NCBI GenBank assembly: GCA_023394015.1
Contig: JAEXBL010000243.1
Location: 1-10,545, forward strand
DNA length: 10,545 bases
Source of the DNA: Pseudomonadota bacterium
GTDB taxonomy: Bacteria; Pseudomonadota; Gammaproteobacteria; Burkholderiales; Burkholderiaceae_C
Reading direction: 5' to 3'
The position numbers and the translations under genes were made by a program. This document shows, in pieces, positions 1 through 7,515 of the stretch. Below the pieces are notes generated by a model. The model ran no database searches. It was not told the DNA's origin and saw only the letters and a list, made by a program, of their open reading frames with translations. Within the stretch, counting starts at the first letter, position 1. Each line of letters begins with the position of its first letter.

Positions 1-720
1 TCTGGTTTGCTCCGAGGTGGTGCTGTACGCCAGCCGATCGCCCAGCGTGGGCCAATCCTTGTCATCTTGAGCTCCCAGCGTGGTCGTTTGACTGCTATTC
101 CAGCGGCCATCACTCATCATGATGTGATAATTGCGGCGGCAACCCAAATACTCAGTGCTTTTGCTGCCGGTGCCACCGGGGTCGCTGGACCAAGGGCTGT
201 TCTTGCTCAAGGTCCGCCGCATATAGGCGTCGGCCTGGCTGAACATGGGGTGTGAGGGCGTTCCGCCAACCGCCCTCAGATTATTGACAAAATCCAGAAA
301 ATTGTCCCTGTGCGTCACCCCTGGACTCACGACTGCGTCGATCGGACGCATGGAGTTGGTGTTCATGCTGCTGCTGTTGACGCTCTTGGCATTGGGCGAG
401 CCGCCGTTGTTATGCATGACCTGCCAAGCAATGCGAATCTTGTTCTCTGGAATAAGCTCTCTATCGTTGAATACAGTGCGCAACGCATTTTTAAGAACAG
501 TCAAACGCGGCCTGCTATCTGTTGAGCTCGTCGCCCAGTTCATACTACCCGAGTCGTCAATCGAGATGATCACGTTGGGCGCCACGAAGGCCGACTTGGA
601 GGTGGGCAGCGGCGGTTCTTGCACCAGATCCAGTGCCCAGGTGGCGGAAGGAGTCATTGCGGCACCAATGGCGATGGCCAGCAGGCTCCTCCGGAAAGGC
701 AGATATTTGGTGTGGGGCAT
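1..720 (-). CDS. pilY1: PilY1 type IV pilus tip adhesin, N-terminal part (partial)
   Basis: This is the first 240 codons of a gene that runs off the left edge of the window. The start is ATG at 720, supported by AAAGGAG six bases upstream. Residues 9-29 form a Sec signal peptide (FRRS, then a hydrophobic run, with likely cleavage after Ala29 in ATWA). A von Willebrand factor A domain follows. Its MIDAS metal site is visible as DDSGSM (residues 55-60, giving the DxSxS pattern), with the later Thr in GGTP (152-155) and Asp in MSDG (202-205). In characterised PilY1 proteins this N-terminal domain precedes a C-terminal beta-propeller with a calcium site; the propeller lies outside the window. PilY1 acts at the pilus tip in adhesion, surface sensing and pilus biogenesis together with the minor pilins, and it sits last in the minor-pilin operon here, as expected. 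Base composition is lower in GC than in the rest of the window. Confidence 0.9.
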   Translation of the reverse strand, partial: MPHTKYLPFRRSLLAIAIGAAMTPSATWALDLVQEPPLPTSKSAFVAPNVIISIDDSGSMNWATSSTDSRPRLTVLKNALRTVFNDRELIPENKIRIAWQVMHNNGGSPNAKSVNSSSMNTNSMRPIDAVVSPGVTHRDNFLDFVNNLRAVGGTPSHPMFSQADAYMRRTLSKNSPWSSDPGGTGSKSTEYLGCRRNYHIMMSDGRWNSSQTTTLGAQDDKDWPTLGDRLAYSTTSEQTR

Positions 721-726
721 GGGATG

Positions 727-733
727 CTCCTTT
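727..733 (-). promoter_or_regulatory. Shine-Dalgarno site of pilY1
   Basis: Read on the minus strand, AAAGGAG lies six bases before the ATG at 720. It is the clearest ribosome-binding site in the pilin cluster and fixes the pilY1 start. It lies in the 104-bp pilX-pilY1 gap (721-824), where I see no convincing promoter or terminator, so pilY1 is probably co-transcribed but translated independently. Confidence 0.75.
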
Positions 734-824
734 AGGGTGAATTCAAGAATAGGGATCAAGCAGTTCGCAATAATTGGTGTCGAGCGCCGGAGGTCGTTGC
801 TGTTCTGGTTTGCGGCGCAAGGAT

Positions 825-1643
825 TCAATCTTTCATTCGTTGTCGGGCATAGGTTTGTTGCAGCACGACCTGGGTGCCGGGCCTATTGCCCAGGGCCAAG
901 GCCGTGATGCGGAAGACGACGTAAACGTCCAGGTTCAGTGCCAACTGACTGGAGGCGGCATCCACGATCAGATGGGCACCCTTGGCCTTGTCGCTGTAGC
1001 GCATGATCTCGATCCAATACCAGCCGCCTTGCCCAGCCGTGGTATTGGTCAGGATGGGGTTCAATGGGCCGGCAGTGTTGGTGCTGACCGCGCCCGTGTA
1101 TTGGCCATAGCGTGCGCCGACAGCCATGAGGTCGGACAGCGGCACTTCACCCATGTCTGCCCTGGCAGCGGGCGTGACAGTGGTTGCGGCGGTCGCGTAG
1201 TTCCAGAAGTCCTGCCGCCCCACGCGACGTGCGCACAGGCCATCCTTGCAGCGCGTGGGCTCGCTTTCCAGCCTGGTGATCAAGGGGTTGATCTCTTGCG
1301 TGTCCCCCGGAAACTGCATCTTGCCGAGGGTGTAGGCGCGGCATGGAGGGCCGCTGCACAAGCTGCCGTTGGCCATTTCGCCACGGATGTCGAGTTCGGC
1401 GTCCTGTAGCAGGGCCTGTGCTGCCTCAAAAGCGCGCTGGTAGTCGGCGTCGTTGCCGACGACCAACTCGTTGAACATCGCTGTGCGCGACGCCCACAAC
1501 GCCAGCAGCATCGAGAGCAAGACGAAGACAATGACGACGAACAGCGCCACGCCCCGCTGGCGGGCGGCAGGGGTAGACCCGCGTCGCCGACCACCGAGGC
1601 TGGCCGTGGCAGGAAGGGCGGAAGGGCGCGAGTGGTGTGACAT
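825..1643 (-). CDS. pilX: PilX-like minor pilin (pilus assembly protein)
   Basis: A protein of 272 residues from the chosen ATG at 1643. After a basic leader it has RQRGVALFVVIVFVLLSMLL (about residues 28-47), then SRTAMFNELVVGNDADYQRAFEAAQALLQDAE. This is the PilX N-terminal family pattern of a prepilin-type helix followed by a conserved segment ending in AFEAAQ. Cleavage is expected after Gly31. The mature N-terminus reads VALFV, so it has no Glu at position 5, unlike the three pilins upstream. The C-terminal domain contains several cysteines likely to form disulfides. The start is uncertain: ATG at 1679 and TTG at 1688 are also in frame, none has a clear Shine-Dalgarno, and I chose 1643 because it gives the shortest leader. 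PilX joins PilV, PilW and FimT in the initiation complex that primes pilus assembly and carries PilY1. It lies between pilW, whose stop is at 1698, and pilY1. Confidence 0.88.
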   Translation of the reverse strand: MSHHSRPSALPATASLGGRRRGSTPAARQRGVALFVVIVFVLLSMLLALWASRTAMFNELVVGNDADYQRAFEAAQALLQDAELDIRGEMANGSLCSGPPCRAYTLGKMQFPGDTQEINPLITRLESEPTRCKDGLCARRVGRQDFWNYATAATTVTPAARADMGEVPLSDLMAVGARYGQYTGAVSTNTAGPLNPILTNTTAGQGGWYWIEIMRYSDKAKGAHLIVDAASSQLALNLDVYVVFRITALALGNRPGTQVVLQQTYARQRMKD

Positions 1644-1697
1644 GGTGGCAGGCTTGCAGTGTTCTGTGGTGGCGCGCATGGCTGTCAAGTGCGCTGG

Positions 1698-2630
1698 TTA
1701 GAGCAGGCCCTGGCTGCGCAGCTGGTAGGTGTTGCGAAACAAAAGGTGCATGCGGTTCCTGCGTGCGCCGGTCAGCGTGGTCATGTCCACGGTGTTGCCT
1801 TCGCAGTCGGTGTAGCTGGCGCCGGACGGAAGGTTGATGGGCTCGCTGCCGTAGAGCACGAAGCAGACCTGCACGCCTTGCGTGCGGCGCCACTCGAAGG
1901 CGCCAGGCAGGTCGTCTGCCTTGAAGTACTGCACCGAAGTCCCGATGCCGCCGCCGACGGTTTGCACGAGGTAGGTGACCTGGAACTGCGCGACGTTTTG
2001 AGCAATCGGCTGGGCATTGGCGCCGTTGCCAGCGCATCGAAGCGCATTGTTCGCAAAGGTGAAGATGCTCTCGATTCGCTCGTCGGTTTTCTCATTCTTT
2101 GGGAGGCCGACACAGTTGCGCGACAGGAAGTCGGTCCCTACGACCGAATTGCTGGCCCCATCGCCACCCACGAAGACCTCGTCCTTGTAGCGCCGGAACC
2201 CGGTGGTAACGGTGTTGTCCCCTCCCGCCAAGGTGTCTTGTTGGTCGAAGCTGTTGCCATCACCCTGCCCGTCGGCCTTGACTTCAAATGCCACGGCGCT
2301 GAGCACGTTGCTGCTGTCGGCTCCTGTCGGGTCGGGGTTCAGGTACAGCGAGCCCGCCTGGCGCAGTTGCTGGCCGATCACCCGCAGGACGTAGCTGCCC
2401 TGTTGCTGGATGCCGCTGGCGTCGCTCACGGTGCCGGAGACGCCGCGCGAAACCATGACCGCGCCCATGGCGACGGCGACCACCAGCAGACCGATGGCCA
2501 GACCGACCATCAACTCCACCAGGGTGACGCCCTGCTGCCGCGACGGGCGCTGGGGAGTGCGCATGGGGAGGCGGCGACGTGGAGGCATGGGTTTCATCAT
2601 GGGGCCTGCGGTGGTTGTGGGCGTTGTCAT
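1698..2630 (-). CDS. pilW: PilW-like minor pilin
   Basis: A protein of 310 residues from ATG 2630. The type III prepilin signal is RQQG/VTLVELMVGLAIGLLVVAVAM, with Gly34 before the PilD cleavage point and Glu39 at mature position 5. This is followed by a globular domain of PilW length. PilW is a minor pilin acting with PilV and PilX in initiating type IV pilus assembly in the inner membrane. The ATG overlaps the pilV stop codon as ATGA (2627-2630), which argues for this start and for translational coupling. The resulting 34-residue leader is long, however, and internal ATG codons at 2600 and 2597 (MMKP) would shorten it to more usual lengths. Neither alternative has an obvious Shine-Dalgarno. 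The product ends in QLRSQGLL, and pilX follows after a short gap. Confidence 0.88.
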   Translation of the reverse strand: MTTPTTTAGPMMKPMPPRRRLPMRTPQRPSRQQGVTLVELMVGLAIGLLVVAVAMGAVMVSRGVSGTVSDASGIQQQGSYVLRVIGQQLRQAGSLYLNPDPTGADSSNVLSAVAFEVKADGQGDGNSFDQQDTLAGGDNTVTTGFRRYKDEVFVGGDGASNSVVGTDFLSRNCVGLPKNEKTDERIESIFTFANNALRCAGNGANAQPIAQNVAQFQVTYLVQTVGGGIGTSVQYFKADDLPGAFEWRRTQGVQVCFVLYGSEPINLPSGASYTDCEGNTVDMTTLTGARRNRMHLLFRNTYQLRSQGLL

Positions 2631-3274
2631 GAGCAATAGGCGGTGTTGATACCGCTGGCCGAATACGGCGCGCAGCGCGCTGAAACGGGCAGGTACTGCA
2701 GGTGGCAGGTGAACTTGGCGGGGCAGGCGTTTGGGGTGTCGGTGCCGGCGGTGAAGGTGCCGTCGGCGCCACGGAACTGGCTGGCGTCGATGTTTTTCTT
2801 GTCGTCCGCGGTCATGCCCTCGCGCTCGTTCTCACGCCAGGCGATGATCACCCCCAGTTGGCGGCGATTGGCGTCAACGGTTTCGCCGGGCGCGAGGAAG
2901 ATGCTGGCCCGTCCGGCGGGGAGGTTTTGCTCCACGGTCGTCTTCCACTGCTGGAGGTCGAACTTGACTTGCTCGGCAGGCAGGCAGGACTCGGTGGTGC
3001 AGTCTTCGGCGGTCATTTCGCTGCCCTTCTCGTCGTAACCGGAGACGTAGTCCTCGATGGTCAGCAGTGCGTTGGGATTGACCTTCATGCGTTCGCTGAA
3101 GTCTTCGATCAAACGGATGGCCTGCGCACGGCGCACGCCGGTCTGGGTGTCGCTGAGGGTGCGCATTTGCATGCCCAGAATGCCTAGAATGCCCAAGGCC
3201 GACACGATGAGGGCAATGAGGGATTCAAGCAGCGTGATGCCGCGCTGGCGATGTGGCGCAGATGTTTTCATCAT
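2627..3274 (-). CDS. pilV: PilV-like minor pilin
   Basis: A protein of 215 residues. Its short leader MMKTSAPHRQRG ends at Gly12, followed by ITLLESLIALIVSALGILGI with Glu17 at mature position 5, a textbook class III prepilin signal. The PilV-type segment (MQMRTLSDTQTGVRRAQA) comes next, then a cysteine-rich C-terminal domain with seven cysteines (including DCTTESC, NAC, FTC, ARC and the penultimate residue), probably disulfide-bonded in the periplasm. PilV is a minor pilin of the initiation subcomplex with PilW and PilX. Its ATG (3272-3274) overlaps the fimT stop codon as ATGA, and its own stop overlaps the pilW ATG in the same way, so the three genes are likely coupled in translation. An in-frame second ATG immediately follows the first. 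Confidence 0.9.
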   Translation of the reverse strand: MMKTSAPHRQRGITLLESLIALIVSALGILGILGMQMRTLSDTQTGVRRAQAIRLIEDFSERMKVNPNALLTIEDYVSGYDEKGSEMTAEDCTTESCLPAEQVKFDLQQWKTTVEQNLPAGRASIFLAPGETVDANRRQLGVIIAWRENEREGMTADDKKNIDASQFRGADGTFTAGTDTPNACPAKFTCHLQYLPVSARCAPYSASGINTAYCS

Positions 3275-3852
3275 GACTCGTCCTTACCGCATGTGGCTTG
3301 ATCTAATAGGATGGCGCGCACGCGTCCGCCCGAACTCATCCTGACACCGAGCGACGAGGGGTCTGGGCAGGACTTACCTTGGGGCGTGAGGTCGAACCCA
3401 AGGAACGCACCGTCCAGCGTGCCCCAGCGGTTGAAGGTGATGCGATCGCCCGTACTGGTTCGTTTGACCTGGACCTTGGCGGGCGTGTCGTAACGCTGAA
3501 GGACGTTCGTGGCGGTGCAGGGATTGCCAGTGCAAACTTGCCATCCACACCCCCAGTCCTGGTTGCCACTGGCCGTGGTGCACCCATTGGTGTTGTTGGC
3601 CAGCTTCTCGATGTAGACGCCACCGCCGCGCTTGATGGCTTCGGAGCGGGCGAAGTACAGCGTGGACTGCAGCGCCTCGGACACCTGCCGCACACGCCAG
3701 CGCTCGATCAGCGGCGTGAAGCTGGGGGCCGCCAGGGTGGCAAGGATCGCCAGGATGGCGATGGTCACCAGCAACTCAATCGCGGTAAAGCCGCGTGGCA
3801 GCGGGCGCCTGCGCTGTGGAAGGGGAATGGGGCGATGGTCCATGCGGGCCAT
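3271..3852 (-). CDS. fimT: FimT/GspH-family pseudopilin
   Basis: A protein of 193 residues. The leader is rich in arginine and proline and ends in LPRG (Gly21). The helix FTAIELLVTIAILAILATLA follows, with Glu26 at mature position 5, then the APSFTPLIERWRVRQVSEALQSTLYFARSEAIKR segment typical of GspH/FimT pseudopilins. The C-terminal half has six cysteines. FimT proteins are minor pilins of the type IV pilus, and some bind DNA during natural transformation; whether this one does cannot be told from sequence alone. It is the first gene of the minor-pilin cluster, 120 bp downstream of hemA. A second in-frame ATG at 3843 is possible. No strong Shine-Dalgarno is visible before either start. FimT could equally be labelled FimU or a GspH-like protein. 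Confidence 0.88.
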   Translation of the reverse strand: MARMDHRPIPLPQRRRPLPRGFTAIELLVTIAILAILATLAAPSFTPLIERWRVRQVSEALQSTLYFARSEAIKRGGGVYIEKLANNTNGCTTASGNQDWGCGWQVCTGNPCTATNVLQRYDTPAKVQVKRTSTGDRITFNRWGTLDGAFLGFDLTPQGKSCPDPSSLGVRMSSGGRVRAILLDQATCGKDES

Positions 3853-3921
3853 GCTACGTGCGCGACGCCCTGAGCGCCGCAGCGTTTGGACGGACGGACG
3901 TGTGGCGGGGATGAGCGGTGT

Positions 3922-3943
3922 GCTGACGCGCGGGGGTGTCAGC
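3922..3943 (-). terminator. Hairpin in the hemA-fimT gap, possible weak terminator
   Basis: GCTGAC and GTCAGC form a perfect 6-bp stem around a 10-base loop, 30 bases beyond the hemA stop. No run of T follows on either strand, so it does not meet the standard for an intrinsic terminator. It could be a Rho-related or RNA-stability structure. The 120-bp gap (3853-3972) shows no clear promoter for fimT, so I cannot tell whether the pilin cluster is transcribed from its own promoter or by read-through from hemA. Confidence 0.3.
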
Positions 3944-3972
3944 GTGCGAGGCCGAAGGTGGCCCCGAACGAC

Positions 3973-5262
3973 TCAGTTCTGGCCCGAGGCCGGCCGCGCG
4001 CCACGCAAGAACAGGCGCTCGATGGCCTGCGTGGTCTGTTCGCGGTGGCTGCCGTCGGCCGCGCGCAGCTCGGCCATGGCGCCGTGCAGCATCTTTTGCG
4101 TGAGCCCGCGCGACAGGGCTTCGAGCACGGCTTCAACGTCGTCGCCCTTGGCCAGGCGCCGGCGGGCGCGGGCGATCTCGGTGGCGCGCCAGGCGTCGGC
4201 CTGGGCGTTGAGTTGCTGGATCAGGGGGACCACGCCGCTGGCCGGGTCGCGCTGGTCGATCCAGTGCATGAAGCTTTGCACGCCGGCGTCGATGATGGCC
4301 TCGGCCTGCGCCACGGCGGCCTGGCGGTTGGCCTGGCCGGTTTGCACCACCTGGGCCAGGTCGTCCACGGTGTAGAGGTAGACGTCCTGCAGGGCCTTGA
4401 CTTCCAGCTCGATGTCGCGCGGCACGGCCAGGTCGACCATGAAGATGGGGCGATGGCGGCGTTTCTTGAGCGCGCGCTCAACGGCGCCCAGGCCGATGAT
4501 GGGCAGGGTGCTGGCGGTGCAGCTGACGACGGCGTCGAACTCGTGCAGCCGCTCGGGCAGGTCGGCCAGGCGCATCACCTCGCCGCCCAGGCGGGTGGCC
4601 AGCTTTTCGCCGCGCTCCAGGGTGCGGTTGGCGATGGCGATGGCCTGGGGTTGGCGGGCAGCGAAGTGGGTGGCCGCCAACTCGATCATCTCGCCGGCGC
4701 CGACGAACAGCACCTTGATCTGGCGCAGGTCCTCGAACAGGTTGCCGGCCAAGCGCACGGCGGCGGCGGCCATGCTGATGGAGTGGGCGCCGATGTCGGT
4801 GGAGGTGCGCACCTCCTTGGCCACGGCAAAGCTGCGCTGGAACAACTGGTTCAGCGTGGTGCCCAGCGCGCCGGCGTCTTCGGCGGCGCGCCCGGCGTCC
4901 TTCATCTGGCCCAGGATCTGCGGCTCGCCCAGCACCATGCTGTCGAGCCCGCTGGCGACGCGGAAGGCGTGGCGCGCGGCCTGGTCGTTCTGCAGCACGT
5001 AGGTGTGCTGGTGCAGGGCGTCGGGCGAGACGTCGCCGGCGCGCGCCAGCCAGCCCAGGGTGTGGTCGATCTGCACGTTGTCGGACGCGCAATACACCTC
5101 GGTGCGGTTGCAGGTGGAGAGGATGGCGGCCTCGGGGTGGCGGGCGTGCGACTGGCGCAGGCCGTGCAGCGCCGGCGCGATCTGGTCGAGCGCGAACGCA
5201 AAACGCCCACGCAGATCCAGCGGTGCGGTGTGGTGGTTCAGCCCCAAAGCCCAGACAGCCAT
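3973..5262 (-). CDS. hemA: Glutamyl-tRNA reductase
   Basis: A protein of 429 residues, normal length for the family. It reduces glutamyl-tRNA(Glu) with NADPH to glutamate-1-semialdehyde, the first committed step of the C5 route to 5-aminolevulinate and heme, in the cytoplasm. Family motifs in order are GLNHHTAP (7-14), [10 protein letters not shown] with catalytic Cys51, [16 protein letters not shown] (104-119), the NADPH-binding GAGEMIEL (188-195), ANRTLERGE (211-219), [10 protein letters not shown] (277-286) and YLYTVDDL (295-302). A C-terminal dimerisation region follows. The ATG at 5262 gives the canonical N-terminus. There is no separate Shine-Dalgarno at normal spacing, and a TATAAT ends 7 bases before the ATG. 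In several Burkholderiales I recall prfA following hemA; here a pilin cluster follows instead. An FNR/Anr-like box lies upstream. Confidence 0.97.
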   Translation of the reverse strand: MAVWALGLNHHTAPLDLRGRFAFALDQIAPALHGLRQSHARHPEAAILSTCNRTEVYCASDNVQIDHTLGWLARAGDVSPDALHQHTYVLQNDQAARHAFRVASGLDSMVLGEPQILGQMKDAGRAAEDAGALGTTLNQLFQRSFAVAKEVRTSTDIGAHSISMAAAAVRLAGNLFEDLRQIKVLFVGAGEMIELAATHFAARQPQAIAIANRTLERGEKLATRLGGEVMRLADLPERLHEFDAVVSCTASTLPIIGLGAVERALKKRRHRPIFMVDLAVPRDIELEVKALQDVYLYTVDDLAQVVQTGQANRQAAVAQAEAIIDAGVQSFMHWIDQRDPASGVVPLIQQLNAQADAWRATEIARARRRLAKGDDVEAVLEALSRGLTQKMLHGAMAELRAADGSHREQTTQAIERLFLRGARPASGQN

Positions 5263-5275
5263 TCACCAGATTATA
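5263..5275 (-). promoter_or_regulatory. hemA promoter -10 element (possible leaderless start)
   Basis: Read on the minus strand, a perfect TATAAT occupies 5270-5275, inside the most AT-rich stretch of this region. The last T would be at -7, putting transcription start at 5263 or 5262, on or one base before the A of the hemA ATG. No recognisable -35 hexamer lies at 16-18 bp spacing (ACACGT at 17), which fits a promoter that needs an activator. The bases before the ATG (GGTGA) match the outer end of an extended anti-Shine-Dalgarno pairing but abut the start codon. Confidence 0.6.
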
Positions 5276-5316
5276 AAATTTGATGGCACCGGACGTGTTG
5301 GGCAGCGGCTTTGCGC

Positions 5317-5330
5317 TTGACCCGCATCAA
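5317..5330. promoter_or_regulatory. FNR/Anr-type binding box upstream of hemA
   Basis: The sequence TTGAC-CCGC-ATCAA (minus strand TTGAT-GCGG-GTCAA) matches the FNR/Anr consensus TTGAT-N4-ATCAA at nine of ten positions. Its centre lies 60.5 to 61.5 bp upstream of the transcription start predicted from the hemA TATAAT, the standard class I activator position. It also ends 4 bases before the ATG of the divergent membrane-protein gene. As I recall, hemA of Pseudomonas aeruginosa is activated by Anr/Dnr at low oxygen, so the placement is biologically reasonable. No binding data exist here; this is inferred from sequence match and spacing. Confidence 0.5.
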
Positions 5331-5334
5331 GAAT

Positions 5335-5607
5335 ATGGACCTGATCGACCTCTTCTGGCACCTGGCGGGCTTTGTGGCGCCGGCGCTGTGCGTGGCGCCA
5401 CTGGTGGTGGGACTGGCGCATCTGTTGGATGGCAAAAAGTCGCCAGCGCCCAGCTGGCGGGTGCGCCTGATTACCAATTTTGCGGTGTGCCTGGCGGTGC
5501 TGATGCTGGGCTTGGCCCTGACCGGGCAGGATGGGCGCATGCTGACCTATGGCGCCCTGGTGCTGGCCAGCGCCACTGCCGCCTGCTGGCGGCCGGCGCG
5601 GCGTTGA
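5335..5607 (+). CDS. Small multi-pass membrane protein of unknown function
   Basis: This is the only plus-strand gene I accept. It encodes 90 residues from ATG 5335, reading MDLIDLFWHLAGFVAPALCV onward. Two or three hydrophobic segments are visible (about residues 5-33, 46-64 and 72-86), separated by a short polar linker (DGKKSPAPSWR) and by GQDGR. It ends in a basic tail, WRPARR. I do not recognise a named family, and no catalytic motif is visible. It is divergent from hemA and converges with ugpQ, whose stop is 39 bases beyond. A TTG at 5311 is in frame and would add eight residues, but then the FNR-like box would fall inside the gene. No strong Shine-Dalgarno precedes either start. It is likely an inner-membrane protein, and the pairing with hemA may be a lineage-specific arrangement. 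Confidence 0.6.
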   Translation: MDLIDLFWHLAGFVAPALCVAPLVVGLAHLLDGKKSPAPSWRVRLITNFAVCLAVLMLGLALTGQDGRMLTYGALVLASATAACWRPARR

Positions 5608-5646
5608 GCGCGCACGCCTGGCCTTGGGGGCGCAGCGCCTGACGGC

Positions 5647-6390
5647 TCACACTGGGCGGAACAGGTCCACCCGGTCGGTCACGATGCCGTCGGTGCCCAG
5701 CGCGACCAGCCGCTCGGCGGCCCATTCGTCGTTCACGGTGTAGCTCAAGGCGCGCAGGCCCATGCCGTGCACCTGGGCCACCAGGGCCGCGTCCAATAGC
5801 GCGTGGTTGCAGACGATGGCGACGCAGCCGAGCCGGGTGGCGATGTCGGCCCAGCCGTCCCACAGCGGTTCCAGCAGCAGGCCGCGTGGCAGTTGCGGGG
5901 CCACGGCCAGCGCGCCGTGCAGCGCTTCGGGTCGGAATGAGGTCAGGAGCGGCGGCACGGCGGCGCCTGACCACAGGCGCGCGGCATGCGCGGCCACGGC
6001 GCGGCCGGTGGCTTCTTCGGTGCCGGGCGTGGGCTTGATCTCGATGTCCAGCAGGTGGCCGTTGGCCAGGCACCAGCGCGCCAGGTTCTCCAGCGTGGGC
6101 AGCGGCTCGCCGGCGTAGGCGCGCGAATGCCAGCCGCCGGCGTCCAGTTGCGACAGTGCCGCCCACGGCTGCTCACCGGCGATGCCGTGGCCGTTGGTGG
6201 TGCGCTCCAGCGTGGCATCGTGCAGCAGAAACACCACGCCGTCGCTGGAGAGCTTGGCGTCGCATTCGAACATGCGAAAGCCGTGCTGCGCGCCCAGGCG
6301 GAAGGCGGCCAGCGTGTTCTCGGGCGCCAACCGGCCGGCGCCGCGGTGAGCGATCCAGAAGGGGTAGGGCCAGGGCGCCAGCGTGCTCAA
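5647..6390 (-). CDS. ugpQ: Cytoplasmic glycerophosphodiester phosphodiesterase
   Basis: A protein of 247 residues, the usual UgpQ length. It hydrolyses glycerophosphodiesters to glycerol-3-phosphate and an alcohol. Visible GDPD motifs are AHRGAGRLAPENT with catalytic His15 and Arg16, FECDAKLSSDG with metal ligands Glu42 and Asp44, LHDATLERTTNG with His57, DIEIKP with Glu117, and late YTVND and GTDGIVTDRVD. There is no signal peptide, so it acts in the cytoplasm on substrate brought in by the adjacent transporter. The start must be TTG at 6390. A stop codon lies in frame at 6421-6423, no ATG occurs before the catalytic His, and GGAG lies 7 bases upstream of the TTG. It is the last gene of the ugp cluster, 89 bp after ugpC. 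That gap holds only the ribosome-binding site. Confidence 0.93.
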   Translation of the reverse strand: MSTLAPWPYPFWIAHRGAGRLAPENTLAAFRLGAQHGFRMFECDAKLSSDGVVFLLHDATLERTTNGHGIAGEQPWAALSQLDAGGWHSRAYAGEPLPTLENLARWCLANGHLLDIEIKPTPGTEEATGRAVAAHAARLWSGAAVPPLLTSFRPEALHGALAVAPQLPRGLLLEPLWDGWADIATRLGCVAIVCNHALLDAALVAQVHGMGLRALSYTVNDEWAAERLVALGTDGIVTDRVDLFRPV

Positions 6391-6397
6391 GTCGGTT

Positions 6398-6401
6398 CTC
6401 C
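6398..6401 (-). promoter_or_regulatory. Shine-Dalgarno site deciding the ugpQ TTG start
   Basis: On the minus strand, TTTGGAGAACCGAC precedes the TTG at 6390, with GGAG 7 bases away. Since no ATG or GTG lies between the in-frame stop at 6421-6423 and the catalytic HRG motif at a sensible position, this site selects TTG as the start codon. Confidence 0.65.
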
Positions 6402-6479
6402 AAACTTGAGTGGGTCGCGATCAGGCATGGGTGCCGGGTGAGGTCGGGCGTGCGCGGCTGCCAGAAAGGTGGGCGGGCG

Positions 6480-7502
<1,023 letters not shown>

Positions 7503-7515
7503 AAGCAATCAAATA

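Noticed and set aside
5272..5277. Plus-strand -10 element (TATAAA) for the membrane-protein gene
   Set aside because: It overlaps the hemA TATAAT, and I find no -35 match at proper spacing on the plus strand, so it cannot be told from chance in an AT-rich core.
3886..5283. Long plus-strand open frame of 465 codons opposite hemA
   Set aside because: The translation is low-complexity, rich in Gly, Ala, Val, His and Gln, and lies fully antisense to a textbook hemA. It is a by-product of high third-position GC.
5608..5646. Terminator between the membrane-protein gene and ugpQ
   Set aside because: GGCGC-A-GCGCC (5628-5638) is palindromic but the loop is too small and there is no T-run on either strand.
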